A stretch of DNA of 13,661 nucleotides from Christensenella sp. UBA3770. GTDB lineage: Bacteria; Bacillota; Clostridia; Christensenellales; CAG-1252. The notes below the pieces were generated by a model. It ran no database searches, had not been told where the DNA came from, and worked only from the letters and a program-made list of their open reading frames with translations. This document shows positions 6,161 to 13,543 of this stretch, one piece after another (position 1 is the first letter of the stretch; the number at the start of each line of letters is the position of its first letter). The position numbers were made by a program, and so were the translations under genes. The DNA lies in assembly GCA_002371075.1 (NCBI GenBank), contig DFFS01000005.1, positions 1 to 13,661 of the forward strand, given 5' to 3'.

Positions 6161-7933
6161 ATGGATTCAATCACTTTGCGCAAATTATATCTTGACTTTT
6201 TTAAGGACAGAGGCCACGCCGTGATCCAAGGCGCCTCCCTGATCCCCGAGAACGATCCCACCGTGCTGTTTACCACGGCGGGAATGCATCCGCTGGTCCC
6301 CTATCTTTCGGGTGAGAAGCACCCGCAGGGCACACGCTTGACAGACGTGCAAAAATGCGTCCGCACAGGTGACATCGACGAGGTTGGCGACGCCACGCAC
6401 TGCACCTTCTTTGAGATGTTGGGCAACTGGTCGCTTGGCGACTACTTCAAAAAGGAAGCGATCACTTGGAGCTTTACCTTTTTGACCGAAGTGTTGAAGA
6501 TTGACAAAAACCGCTTAGCGGTTTCGGTCTTTGCGGGCGATGAGACCGCCCCACGCGACGATGAAGCGGCAAGCCTGTGGCAGTCCTGCGGCATCCCCGC
6601 GGAGAGGATCTTCTTCCTGCCCAAAAAGAACAACTGGTGGGGCCCCGCCGGTCAGACGGGTCCGTGCGGCACCGATACCGAGATGTTTATCGACACCGGC
6701 AAGCCCAAGTGCTCGGAAGAGTGCTCTCCCGCTTGCGATTGCGGCAAGTATATTGAGATCTGGAACGACGTTTTTATGCAGTACAACAAACAGGCGGACG
6801 GCAGCTTTGCCCCGCTCAAGCAAAAGAACGTGGATACCGGCATGGGGCTTGAACGCACGCTTTGCATCCTAAACGGCTACAAATCCGTCTATGAGACGGA
6901 CCTGTTTCAAAATGCCATCGCAAAACTGGAGGAGCTTTCCGGCAAAAAGTACGGCGAAAGCGACGAAGTCACCAAAGCGATGCGCATCATTGCGGATCAT
7001 ATCCGCACGTCCACGATGCTTCTGGGCGACCAAAGGGGCGTGACCCCCTCCAACGTGGACCAAGGTTACGTTTTGCGCCGTTTGATCCGCCGCGCCGTGC
7101 GTTTCGGCAGGGTGATTGACCTCAAAGAGGGCGCGCTCAGCGAGATCGCCAAGGTGTATATCGAGCAGTATAAGGACATCTATCCCGAGATCGGTGAAAA
7201 TGCGGAAAAGATCGTGACCGAGCTTGAGAAGGAAGTTGCGCGTTTCTCCTCCGTTTTGCAGCAGGGCTTGAAAGAGTTTGAAAAGGTCATTTCGTATCTT
7301 CCCGTCAAGCGCCTTTCCGGCAAGACGGCGTTTAAACTGTACGACACCTACGGCTTCCCGATCGAGATGACGGTGGAGCTTGCCAAAGAGATCGGCTACG
7401 AGGTGGACGTGGACGGCTACCACAAGGCGTTTGAAGAGCATCAGCAAAAGTCGCACGCGGGCGCGGAGCAGCGCTTTAAGGGCGGCTTGCAGGACAACAC
7501 GGAGGAAGTCACCCGTCTTCACACCGCCACGCACCTTATGAACGCGGCGTTGCGTACAATAGTAGATGAGAACATTCGCCAAAAGGGCAGCAACATCACG
7601 GCGGAACGCCTGCGTTTCGACTTCAATTTGGACCGTCCTTTGACCCCCGAAGAGATCAAGAAGATCGAGGACTACGTCAACGGCGCCATTCAGGCAAAGG
7701 CGGAAGTCGTTTGTAAAGAGATGTCCGTTGCCGACGCAAAGGCAATGGGCGCGATCGGCGTGTTTGACAGCAAATACGGCGAAAAAGTCAAAGTTTATCA
7801 AATCGGAGAGTACAGCACCGAGATCTGCGGCGGACCGCACGCAAAGAATACCGGCGAGCTTGGAAAATTCCGCATCGTCAAGGAACAAAGTTCCTCTGCC
7901 GGCGTCAGAAGGATCAAAGCGGTGCTCGAATAA
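6161..7933 (+). CDS. alaS: Alanyl-tRNA synthetase, short form without beta-barrel and C-Ala domain, 590 aa
   Basis: This enzyme charges tRNA-Ala with alanine. The class II catalytic core occupies about 1-240: FTTAGMHPLVPYLSG, CTFFEMLGNWSLGDYFKKEA (81-100), EIWNDVFMQYN and the motif 3 segment DTGMGLERT (225-233). A Cys cluster (184, 188, 192, 194) precedes EIWNDV. The helical tRNA-binding domain runs to about 430. The editing domain has HTATH (His454, His458) and CGGPH (Cys556, His560), the zinc site that clears mischarged Ser and Gly. The usual length is about 870-880. Here the roughly 90-residue beta-barrel before the editing domain is absent (FKGGLQDNTEEV leads straight into HTATH), and the protein ends just after the editing domain. 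The C-terminal coiled-coil and DHHA1 region is therefore missing. The ends are clean, so this is a natural short form rather than a frameshift; spirochaetes have similar ones, from memory. AAAGGAAG precedes the ATG. Confidence 0.94.
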   Translation: MDSITLRKLYLDFFKDRGHAVIQGASLIPENDPTVLFTTAGMHPLVPYLSGEKHPQGTRLTDVQKCVRTGDIDEVGDATHCTFFEMLGNWSLGDYFKKEAITWSFTFLTEVLKIDKNRLAVSVFAGDETAPRDDEAASLWQSCGIPAERIFFLPKKNNWWGPAGQTGPCGTDTEMFIDTGKPKCSEECSPACDCGKYIEIWNDVFMQYNKQADGSFAPLKQKNVDTGMGLERTLCILNGYKSVYETDLFQNAIAKLEELSGKKYGESDEVTKAMRIIADHIRTSTMLLGDQRGVTPSNVDQGYVLRRLIRRAVRFGRVIDLKEGALSEIAKVYIEQYKDIYPEIGENAEKIVTELEKEVARFSSVLQQGLKEFEKVISYLPVKRLSGKTAFKLYDTYGFPIEMTVELAKEIGYEVDVDGYHKAFEEHQQKSHAGAEQRFKGGLQDNTEEVTRLHTATHLMNAALRTIVDENIRQKGSNITAERLRFDFNLDRPLTPEEIKKIEDYVNGAIQAKAEVVCKEMSVADAKAMGAIGVFDSKYGEKVKVYQIGEYSTEICGGPHAKNTGELGKFRIVKEQSSSAGVRRIKAVLE

Positions 7934-7942
7934 GGGAGAATT

Positions 7943-8665
7943 ATGTGCTTTGTAAGTAAAAGAACAAAAGAGGACATCTTAAACGTCCTTGACAAAGATC
8001 CCGCTGCAAGAAGCTTTTGGGAGGTGTACTTCACCTACTCGGGCGTGATCGCGCTGCGCATGTATCGCCGCGCGCACTGGTGGTACATGCACGGCTTCAA
8101 ATTCATCGCAAGGGTGATCTCTCAGCGCGCCAAGAAAAAGACGGGCATTGAGATCCATCCCGCGGCTACGATCGGCAGGAGGCTGTTTATCGACCACGGC
8201 GCAGGCGTTGTGATCGGCGAGACCGCAGAGATCGGGGACGACGTTGTGATCTATCAGGGAGTGACCCTCGGCGGCAGCGGCAAGGATAAAGGAAAGCGCC
8301 ACCCCACCATTCAGGATAGGGTCATGATCTCTTCCGGAGCAAAGGTGCTTGGTCCCTTTACTGTCGGACACGACAGCAAGATCGGCGCAAACAGCGTCGT
8401 TTTGAAGGAGGTCCCCCCGCATTCCACCGTCGTCGGCGTGCCGGGCAGGGTGGTCAAGCAGGGCGACGTCCGCATTGCGGATATGGATCAAATCAAGCTC
8501 CCCGACCCCATTTTGGCGGAGTTTAAGCGTTTGAACCGTCGTATTGAGGAACTTGAAAATAAACTTGGCATTTGTGCCAAAAACATGGAAGACGACGAGA
8601 TCAGCGACATCAGTTTGGACATCGCCAAGGCAGAAAAGGGCGAGAAAGAAAACGGAGAAGTATGA
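7943..8665 (+). CDS. cysE: Serine O-acetyltransferase, 240 aa
   Basis: This enzyme transfers acetyl from acetyl-CoA to L-serine, giving O-acetylserine for cysteine synthesis, in the cytosol. An N-terminal helical region (1-66) includes YFTYSGVIALRMYRRAHWWYMHG. The left-handed parallel beta-helix spans about 70-165: IEIHPAATIGRRLFIDHGAG, ETAEIGDDVVIYQGVTLGG, GKRHPTIQDRVMISSGAK, IGANSVVLKEVPPHSTVVG. His85 in the DHGAG motif corresponds to the catalytic His of E. coli CysE, and His120 (RHP) to its second conserved His. A coiled coil at about 188-209 and an acidic, charged tail follow. It starts 9 nt after alaS with AGGGAG upstream, and its stop TGA overlaps the cysS start by 4 nt (ATGA), implying translational coupling. 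Feedback inhibition by cysteine is usual in the family. No partner cysK is in the window. Confidence 0.95.
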   Translation: MCFVSKRTKEDILNVLDKDPAARSFWEVYFTYSGVIALRMYRRAHWWYMHGFKFIARVISQRAKKKTGIEIHPAATIGRRLFIDHGAGVVIGETAEIGDDVVIYQGVTLGGSGKDKGKRHPTIQDRVMISSGAKVLGPFTVGHDSKIGANSVVLKEVPPHSTVVGVPGRVVKQGDVRIADMDQIKLPDPILAEFKRLNRRIEELENKLGICAKNMEDDEISDISLDIAKAEKGEKENGEV

Positions 8666-10047
8666 AAGTTTACAACACCTTAGATCGTGAAAAGGAGGAG
8701 TTTACTCCTCTGCAGGGCAACCTTGTCAGGATGTATTCCTGCGGGCCCACCGTTTACAGCTATGCCCACATCGGCAATATGCGCACCTACATCTTTATGG
8801 ACCTGCTACGCAGGTCGCTGCGTTTTTGCGGTTACAAAGTCAAGGGCGTGATGAACATCACCGACGTCGGTCACCTGTTGTCGGATGGCGACGAAGGGGA
8901 GGACAAGATGCAAAAAGCGGCGCGCAAGGAGGGCAAGACCCCTTGGGAGATCGCCGCGTTTTACACCGACGCGTTCTTTAAGGACATCGAGGCGCTCAAC
9001 GTCTCTCGTCCCGAGATCATTGCCAAAGCAACCGACCACATTCCCGAGATGATCGAGTTTGTCAAGGGACTTTTGGAAAAGGGCTATGCGTACGAGATCT
9101 CCGACGGCATCTATTTTGACATCGGCAAGTTCCCCGGCTACGGAAAGCTTTCGGGGCAGACCGTGGACGAAAAGGAAGCGGGTGCCCGCATTGAGGAAAA
9201 CAGCGAGAAGCGCCATCCCGCCGACTTTGCCCTTTGGAAAAAGGCGGATAAAAACCACATTATGCAGTGGGAAAGCCCGTGGGGAATGGGTTTCCCCGGC
9301 TGGCACATCGAGTGCAGCGCCATGAGCAAAAAGTATCTTGGCGAGGTGTTTGATCTGCACACGGGCGGCATCGACGCCGTGCCCGTGCATCACGAGAACG
9401 AGATCGCGCAAAACGAAGCGCTTGCCGGCAAAAAGACCGTCAATTACTGGATGCACGGTGAGTTTATGATGGTGGACGGCGGCAAAATGAGCAAGAGCCT
9501 CGGCAACGTTTACACCGTTTCCGACCTTGTGAAAAAGGGCTATTTGCCCCTTGATTTCCGCTATTTTTGCTTAAATGCACATTATCGCAAGAAGCTCAAT
9601 TTCACGTTTGAGGGCATGGACGCCGCGCACGTTTCGTATGAGAGGCTCAGAAACGCCCTCTATGCGCACAAGATGAGCGCCGCCGCAACCGACCCCGCCG
9701 TTTTGGACGATTTGATGAAAAAGTTCAAAGGCGCGGTGGAAGACGACATGAACATTCCGTATGCGCTCGGCGTCTTGTGGGACGCGGTCAAGCTTCCCAA
9801 GAGCAAGGACGTCTACAAGCTCGCGCTGGAGTTTGACAAAGTGCTTGGCTTGTCTTTAGACAAGGTTACCGCGCCCGCGCCGGAAAAGATCGACGTTCCC
9901 GCCGAGATCGCCGCTCTTGCCGAAGCTCGCTTTGCCGCCAAAAAGGAAAAGAACTGGACGGAAGCGGATAGGCTCCGCGCCGAGATCGCCGAAAAGGGTT
10001 ACCTGATAAAAGACACCAAAGACGGTTATACGATCGAACGCAAATAA
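8662..10047 (+). CDS. cysS: Cysteinyl-tRNA synthetase, 461 aa
   Basis: This enzyme charges tRNA-Cys with cysteine in the cytosol, as a class I enzyme with a Rossmann core. Visible are the HIGH signature HIGN (36-39) in CGPTVYSYAHIGNM, the KMSKS loop KMSKS (275-279), and the zinc ligands that select cysteine: Cys27, Cys218 (WHIECSAMS), His243 and Glu247 (PVHHENEIAQ). The C-terminal helical, anticodon-binding part has the common EARFAAKKEKNWTEADRLRAEI segment. Length and motifs are complete. An upstream in-frame ATG at 8572 lies inside cysE; the start at 8662 is chosen because MKVYNTL matches the family N-terminus and GGAG lies 4 nt before it. Pairing with cysE is a conserved Firmicutes arrangement; the mrnC/trmH genes that follow in Bacillus are absent. 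Terminators follow. Confidence 0.96.
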   Translation: MKVYNTLDREKEEFTPLQGNLVRMYSCGPTVYSYAHIGNMRTYIFMDLLRRSLRFCGYKVKGVMNITDVGHLLSDGDEGEDKMQKAARKEGKTPWEIAAFYTDAFFKDIEALNVSRPEIIAKATDHIPEMIEFVKGLLEKGYAYEISDGIYFDIGKFPGYGKLSGQTVDEKEAGARIEENSEKRHPADFALWKKADKNHIMQWESPWGMGFPGWHIECSAMSKKYLGEVFDLHTGGIDAVPVHHENEIAQNEALAGKKTVNYWMHGEFMMVDGGKMSKSLGNVYTVSDLVKKGYLPLDFRYFCLNAHYRKKLNFTFEGMDAAHVSYERLRNALYAHKMSAAATDPAVLDDLMKKFKGAVEDDMNIPYALGVLWDAVKLPKSKDVYKLALEFDKVLGLSLDKVTAPAPEKIDVPAEIAALAEARFAAKKEKNWTEADRLRAEIAEKGYLIKDTKDGYTIERK

Positions 10048-10050
10048 GGA

Positions 10051-10085
10051 CACCTCTGCCATTTGAGTGATGGTTTTTTGAGGTG
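10051..10085 (+). terminator. Weak nested hairpin after cysS
   Basis: CACCTC (10051-10056) can pair with GAGGTG (10080-10085). Inside, CCAT (10059-10062) pairs with ATGG (10070-10073), followed by six T (10074-10079). It is a weak terminator or a partial stop ahead of the stronger one at 10110. Confidence 0.4.
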
Positions 10086-10109
10086 AGAAGTTGTGTATGA
10101 AGAGAAAAA

Positions 10110-10134
10110 GGTCCTCGTTTTGAGGACCTTTTTT
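10110..10134. terminator. Bidirectional terminator between cysS and the DUF4186 gene
   Basis: GGTCCTC (10110-10116) and GAGGACC (10122-10128) form a perfect 7-bp stem with loop GTTTT. A T-run follows on the plus strand and an A-run precedes it (a T-run on the minus strand). It would end both the lysR-cysS operon and the convergent DUF2804-DUF4186 unit. Confidence 0.88.
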
Positions 10135-10146
10135 GTTGTAAATGGA

Positions 10147-10503
10147 TCATTCGTTGGAGATTTCCTTTTCTATCCACGCCATCAAAAGGTTGACGATCTT
10201 TTGCTGTTGCGTGGGGGAGAGGGGCGTTCCTTTCGGCACGTTATACCATTTGGACAAGCATCCGCGGCAGCAACAGGCGCAAGCGTGCTGCGCGACGAAG
10301 ACGGGGTGCCCGCGCATGGGGGTTTGCTTTCCGTCGTTTTGGGGCATTGGGGGCGCAAGCCTCGTTTTGACAAAGTCCTCCGCGTGGGTACGCAGGGTGG
10401 GGAGACCCACCTTTTTTACGTAGGTTTTGTCCTGTTCCGAAAGATGGAAGCGAGAGCGAAAGGGTGATCTCGCCAGTTTTGAAAAAGCCTGTTCCGTTGT
10501 CAT
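10147..10503 (-). CDS. DUF4186 family protein, 118 aa, function unknown
   Basis: Recognised from the block at 48-86: RLAPPMPQNDGKQTPMRG, then HPVFVAQHACACCCRGCLSK, which is the conserved heart of DUF4186. The N-terminus (KLARSPFRSRFHLSEQDKTYV) and the ending (IVNLLMAWIEKEI) also fit, and the length is typical. Four cysteines within seven residues (75-82) beside conserved His suggest metal binding, which is inference. The role is not established. No Shine-Dalgarno sequence is visible before the ATG. It lies 55 nt downstream of the DUF2804 stop with no terminator between, so read-through from that gene is likely. The gap contains TTAGGGACT twice with an 11-nt period (10529-10537, 10540-10548, plus-strand reading). 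The transcript ends at 10110-10128. Confidence 0.85.
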   Translation of the reverse strand: MTTEQAFSKLARSPFRSRFHLSEQDKTYVKKVGLPTLRTHAEDFVKTRLAPPMPQNDGKQTPMRGHPVFVAQHACACCCRGCLSKWYNVPKGTPLSPTQQQKIVNLLMAWIEKEISNE

Positions 10504-10558
10504 CGTAGAATTGTTTTTTGTATGTGCGTTAGGGACTCTTTAGGGACTTTTTTCTCTG

Positions 10559-11599
10559 TTACCACTTGTTAAACACGCGCTCGGCAAAGCCGACGGCGCC
10601 GCTTACGGAAATTACCTCGCCGCTTTTTAAGGTGACGGTTCCGTCAAACTTTCCAAACACTTGGTTTTGGTCGGAGGCAAGCATTGCCACGGACATCTTT
10701 GCCGCGCGGTTCAAAATCGGCGTAAAGGTCAGGTCCACCCTCCCCTCGGGGGACGTCACCTTCCACAAAGAGAGGTAGTCATAGCTGCCGTCTTCCTTTT
10801 GCGGGATCTCAAAAACAACGTCTTCCAATTTGTCGGCAACGCCGTCCACAAAGAGCATGTTTTCCGTTGCTGCCGTAGTATCGCCGAAACCGTAGCCAAG
10901 GTTGAACCCAAACTTTCTGCCATCCGCAAGCACGGTGTTTAAGCTGCTCCAATACCAAGTGTTTTTGTACGTCCAAACGCCGCGTCCCCAGTCCAAAAGA
11001 CCCATGTCAAAAGGCGAGGCGCCGAGCTTATAGCTCTTTTCCCCCAGTTGCACGTATCCCGTCGCGTGCATCAAGTTGATCTTTTGATTGTAATAGAAGT
11101 GGCGCGGCTTTTTGTAAAAGGGGGTGGCGATGCACATCCTGTCTTGGGGCAGGTCTGTCAGCTTGATATCCGCCAAAAGGGCTTGCCCGTTGTGAAAGTC
11201 GTCAAAGTGACAGCGCAAGCGGCGTTCGCCCTCCTGCACATAAAAGGACATCTCAACTTTTTTGCTGTGATAGGAGGTTTCGCCAAAGTCCGCAGAAGGG
11301 GGCAAGGCAAGTTTGCCAAAGGTGAAGGGAATGATTTTGCTCTTTGTCTCCTGAAACTTGGTGTCAAAGTCCAATAGCGACGCGGAAACGAGCCCCATAT
11401 AGCTGTTGTCCGCAATGGTCAGCGCCACGCCAAAGTGCTCGTTCCCCACGTAATAATAGTCCCATTCCTTGATGCGTAGGGCGGGAGCTTTGATGTCCGC
11501 GCGCTCGTAATCCCACATTTCCGAGGTGGCGTAGCCGGGGCGGGTCAGGCGCCCTTTTTCGTCCAAAAGATCGGTGCGATCGCTAATGAGATTTTGCAT
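10559..11599 (-). CDS. DUF2804 family protein, 346 aa, function unknown
   Basis: Matches the DUF2804 pattern along its length: WDYYYVGNEHFGVALTIAD (46-64), DWGRGVWTYKNTWYW (203-217), GFNLGYGFGD (231-240), VDGVADKL (251-258), and the ending with GFAE and a final Trp (337-346). It is a soluble protein rich in beta strands and aromatics, with no signal peptide or membrane segment. Beta-rich lipid- or cofactor-binding folds have been suggested for related families, but no activity is known. A longer frame extends upstream to 11956; ATG 11599 is chosen because AGGAGGG precedes it at ideal spacing, the family N-terminus begins here, and the promoter at 11628-11656 would fall inside any longer version. 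It is probably co-transcribed with the DUF4186 gene. Confidence 0.87.
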   Translation of the reverse strand: MQNLISDRTDLLDEKGRLTRPGYATSEMWDYERADIKAPALRIKEWDYYYVGNEHFGVALTIADNSYMGLVSASLLDFDTKFQETKSKIIPFTFGKLALPPSADFGETSYHSKKVEMSFYVQEGERRLRCHFDDFHNGQALLADIKLTDLPQDRMCIATPFYKKPRHFYYNQKINLMHATGYVQLGEKSYKLGASPFDMGLLDWGRGVWTYKNTWYWSSLNTVLADGRKFGFNLGYGFGDTTAATENMLFVDGVADKLEDVVFEIPQKEDGSYDYLSLWKVTSPEGRVDLTFTPILNRAAKMSVAMLASDQNQVFGKFDGTVTLKSGEVISVSGAVGFAERVFNKW

Positions 11600-11627
11600 G
11601 GTTTCCCTCCTACTTTGGATATATTTT

Positions 11628-11656
11628 ATCATACAACAAACGCTGTTTTGCGTCAA
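11628..11656 (-). promoter_or_regulatory. Promoter of the DUF2804-DUF4186 unit
   Basis: On the minus strand TTGACG (11656-11651) and TATGAT (11633-11628) are 17 nt apart. The start would be near 11621, and AGGAGGG and ATG 11599 follow. It is a good vegetative promoter. Confidence 0.8.
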
Positions 11657-11725
11657 TCCCGCTCTTTTGCGAAATAACTTCTTTTTTCTCATATTTCGAC
11701 ATAAACATTTACGGTTGGAGGGATT

Positions 11726-11977
11726 ATGAAACAAAGTATCAAAGAGAGAGTCAGACAAACGGCGGCATATATTTCGGAAAGCGGCGCAACCGTGCGCCAA
11801 GCGGCAAAAGTGATGGGCGTAAGCAAGTCGACGGTGTTTACCGACGTGACCGTACGGCTTGCGGTTTTGGACAAAGCGCTTTATAAACAGGTTAAAGTGA
11901 TCCTGGACAAAAACAGAGAGGAGCGCCACATCCGCGGCGGGGAGAAAACAAGGCAAAAATATAGGAATATGCGATAA
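11726..11977 (+). CDS. spoIIID: Sporulation regulator SpoIIID, 83 aa
   Basis: A small mother-cell DNA-binding protein that in Bacillus adjusts sigma-E-dependent gene expression and helps switch on sigK. Residues 1-20 form an amphipathic helix (IKERVRQTAAYI). The helix-turn-helix is at 21-41 (ATVRQAAKVMGVSKSTVFTD). Then RLAVLDKALYKQVKVILDKN leads to the basic motif RHIRGGEKTRQKY (67-79), a family hallmark that adds DNA contacts. The length is close to the usual 80-93 residues. GGAGGG lies 4-5 nt before the ATG. Neighbours differ from Bacillus, where mbl follows. No convincing sigma-E-type promoter was found in the 70 nt upstream. It converges with the TtcA-like gene with only 6 nt between the stops and no clear hairpin terminator. 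It indicates a spore-forming ancestry. Confidence 0.93.
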   Translation: MKQSIKERVRQTAAYISESGATVRQAAKVMGVSKSTVFTDVTVRLAVLDKALYKQVKVILDKNREERHIRGGEKTRQKYRNMR

Positions 11978-11983
11978 AAAGAG

Positions 11984-12706
11984 CTATTTTTTCCAGAGAT
12001 TGTAGCGTTCCGGATGGGTGATGGCGCTGATCATGCTTTTCCTGACGTCGGGGATCTCGGCTCGGAGGTTTTCCACAAGTTGTTTCAAAAACTCACGCCG
12101 CGTGTGCTTGTCGGCGGGGCAGGGGTTGAACACCACGGGAAGATCGTATCTTCTTGCCGCGCCGCGAATGTCTTTTTCGTCCACGTAAAGGAGCGGGCGG
12201 ATCACAGTCGTCTGCGTGCGCGTCAGAAAACTGGTGGGAGCAAGTGTGGAAAGGCGCCCCTCGTGCATCAAGGACAACAAAAAGGTTTCCAAAACGTCGT
12301 CCGCGTGATGCCCCAAGGCAACTTTGTTTGCCCCCTCGCGTGCGGCAACGGAGCACAGAGCGCCGCGGCGGAGCTTGCTGCACAGGGAGCAGGGATTCGT
12401 CTCCTTGCGGATGTCAAACACGATCTCCGCAATGTCGGTTTTTTCTTCAAAAAAGGGAACCTCGCGGTCACGGAAAAAGGCGCGCAAACGATCCATTTCC
12501 TCTTCCGAGGTTTCCTTAAATCCCATATTGACGTTGACGGCGATCAAAGAAAACTTTTCGGGAGAGAACTTTGAGTATAAATAAAGCGACTCAAAAAGGA
12601 TCAAGCTGTCCTTTCCGCCCGAAATGCCGACGGCGATCTTGTCCCCATCTTGGATCATGTCGAAATCTTGTATTGCGCGACGCATGGCGCTAAGTATCTT
12701 TTTCAT
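11984..12706 (-). CDS. TtcA-like PP-loop tRNA 2-thiolation protein, 240 aa
   Basis: An ATP-dependent tRNA sulfurtransferase of the TtcA/TtuA group, which thiolates tRNA bases (cytidine 32 in TtcA) via an adenylated intermediate. With the start at 12706: PP-loop SGGKDS at 29-34, CSLC at 106-109 in NPCSLCSKLRRG, GHHADDVLET at 132-141, and a third Cys at 196 (FNPCPADKH). The C-x2-C plus distal Cys would hold a 4Fe-4S cluster. TilS is excluded by the Cys motif and the missing C-terminal domains. The frame can begin at ATG 12724, but ATG 12706 is preferred: 12724 lies inside the spacer of the predicted promoter, and family members start just before the KILSAMRRAI segment. There is no Shine-Dalgarno before either ATG, so the mRNA may be leaderless. 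The exact substrate base is not readable from the sequence. Confidence 0.88.
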   Translation of the reverse strand: MKKILSAMRRAIQDFDMIQDGDKIAVGISGGKDSLILFESLYLYSKFSPEKFSLIAVNVNMGFKETSEEEMDRLRAFFRDREVPFFEEKTDIAEIVFDIRKETNPCSLCSKLRRGALCSVAAREGANKVALGHHADDVLETFLLSLMHEGRLSTLAPTSFLTRTQTTVIRPLLYVDEKDIRGAARRYDLPVVFNPCPADKHTRREFLKQLVENLRAEIPDVRKSMISAITHPERYNLWKK

Positions 12707-12712
12707 AGCTAA

Positions 12713-12741
12713 AGTATAACGCATCGCATCCGCATTTGCAA
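12713..12741 (-). promoter_or_regulatory. Promoter of the TtcA-like gene
   Basis: On the minus strand TTGCAA (12741-12736) and TATACT (12718-12713) are 17 nt apart. Six nt then separate the -10 from ATG 12706, so the predicted transcript begins at the start codon itself. Confidence 0.6.
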
Positions 12742-12770
12742 GTATTTTCTAGGGAGGAGCAAGGGAGTTT

Positions 12771-13394
12771 ATGACGCAAAAGATCATCGCCGTATTTGCA
12801 AAAAGAATAAAGGATCCTTACCTGCTTGCCGCCATCCTTTCGGTGACCCCCGTGACGGAGATCAAGGCGAGCATTTTGTATGCTGCAAGCAGCGGCGCCA
12901 AAACGTGGCTTGCGGCGCTTTGTGCCTTTCTTTCGTCGGTGGCGCTTGCGGCGGTGCAAAGCGTTTTCCTCCCAAAACTCTTCGGTTTGACAAAAAAACA
13001 TTCGCGCTCCCGCCGTGTGATGCTTTTGTTGACCGACCGCATCGCGCAAAAGGCGGATGATTTGTTAAAGAAGTCCAAGGGCAAAGAGGACAGGACCGAA
13101 CGGCTGTTTTTGGGCGTGTTTTGTTTTGTCGCGCTCCCTTTCCCGCTGACCGGCATTTGGGCGGGCGCCTTTCTTGCCACGCTTTTGAAGCTTGATGCAA
13201 AAAGGACGTTTTTTGCCCTGACGGCAGGGAACTTTACCGCAGGCGGCATCGTCCTCGCCGTCGCCGTTGCGGCAGGGGAAAGGGCAAGTTTGCTTCTTGA
13301 TGCGTTCTTTTTGGTCGCCCTTGTGATATTGCTCTTGTCCTTTTCCAAAAACGTCGTTTCCAAAAAGATTAGGCATAAACGAAAAACGATATAG
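12771..13394 (+). CDS. Small membrane protein of the COG2426/PF06695 'small multidrug export' family, 207 aa
   Basis: Matches the family by PVTEIKASILYAASSG (27-42) and FVALPFPLTGIWAGA (119-133), followed by TAGNFTAGGIVLAVAV (151-166). Hydrophobic segments lie at about 17-40, 45-68, 112-139, 146-166 and 172-191. The loop between the second and third is strongly basic and cytoplasmic (KKHSRSRRV, KKSKGKEDR). The positively charged tail (KKIRHKRK) is also inside. The transport role implied by the family name is weakly supported, so substrate and function are unknown. AGGGAG lies about 5 nt before the ATG, and a second SD-like GGAGGAG lies 10 nt further upstream. The gene is divergent from the TtcA-like gene. 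Its TAG stop (13392-13394) falls inside the first copy of a 57-bp repeat that carries the terminator. Confidence 0.85.
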   Translation: MTQKIIAVFAKRIKDPYLLAAILSVTPVTEIKASILYAASSGAKTWLAALCAFLSSVALAAVQSVFLPKLFGLTKKHSRSRRVMLLLTDRIAQKADDLLKKSKGKEDRTERLFLGVFCFVALPFPLTGIWAGAFLATLLKLDAKRTFFALTAGNFTAGGIVLAVAVAAGERASLLLDAFFLVALVILLLSFSKNVVSKKIRHKRKTI

Positions 13395-13447
13395 AAAAAA
13401 GCTCCGATGTTTCGGAGCTTTCGTGGTGCGCCCTCAGGGATTCGCGA
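13391..13447. repeat. 57-bp repeat, copy 1: terminator hairpin plus reverse-oriented tRNA 3' tail
   Basis: Matches 13605-13661 at 55 of 57 positions (differences at 13409 and 13422), offset 214 bp. It begins one base before the stop codon of the upstream gene. The left half is a hairpin terminator. The right half (13424-13443) read on the minus strand is GAATCCCTGAGGGCGCACCA, which looks like the 3' half of a T-arm, the acceptor strand and CCA of a tRNA. The rest of the tRNA is absent: no TGCGCCC acceptor partner and no T-arm 5' half follow. Confidence 0.85.
13398..13421. terminator. Intrinsic terminator after the PF06695 gene (repeat copy 1)
   Basis: AAAGCTCCGA (13398-13407) and TCGGAGCTTT (13412-13421) form a perfect 10-bp stem with loop TGTT. 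The A-run on the left side makes it a better terminator for minus-strand transcripts; on the plus strand the T-run is only three long. Confidence 0.8.
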
Positions 13448-13543
13448 GGAGCAAAGCGACGGAATAGTGAGCCAAACACATAAGAATAAACATACAGCAC
13501 ATACCTTTATGGTACGTTGTTAGTGGTAGGTGCGAACGTCAGA

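Noticed and set aside
6869..7888. Minus-strand open frame of 339 codons inside alaS
   Set aside because: A shadow of alaS: the plus-strand frame is unmistakably a synthetase and the minus frame has no family features.
6161..7933. alaS as a pseudogene or frameshifted gene
   Set aside because: The 590-residue product ends cleanly after the editing domain, followed at once by a properly spaced cysE. No leftover C-Ala coding sequence is seen in any frame downstream.
11657..11725. Sigma-E or sigma-K promoter before spoIIID
   Set aside because: Fragments such as CATATTT and CATAAACA occur, but no pair had the right spacing, so no promoter is called.
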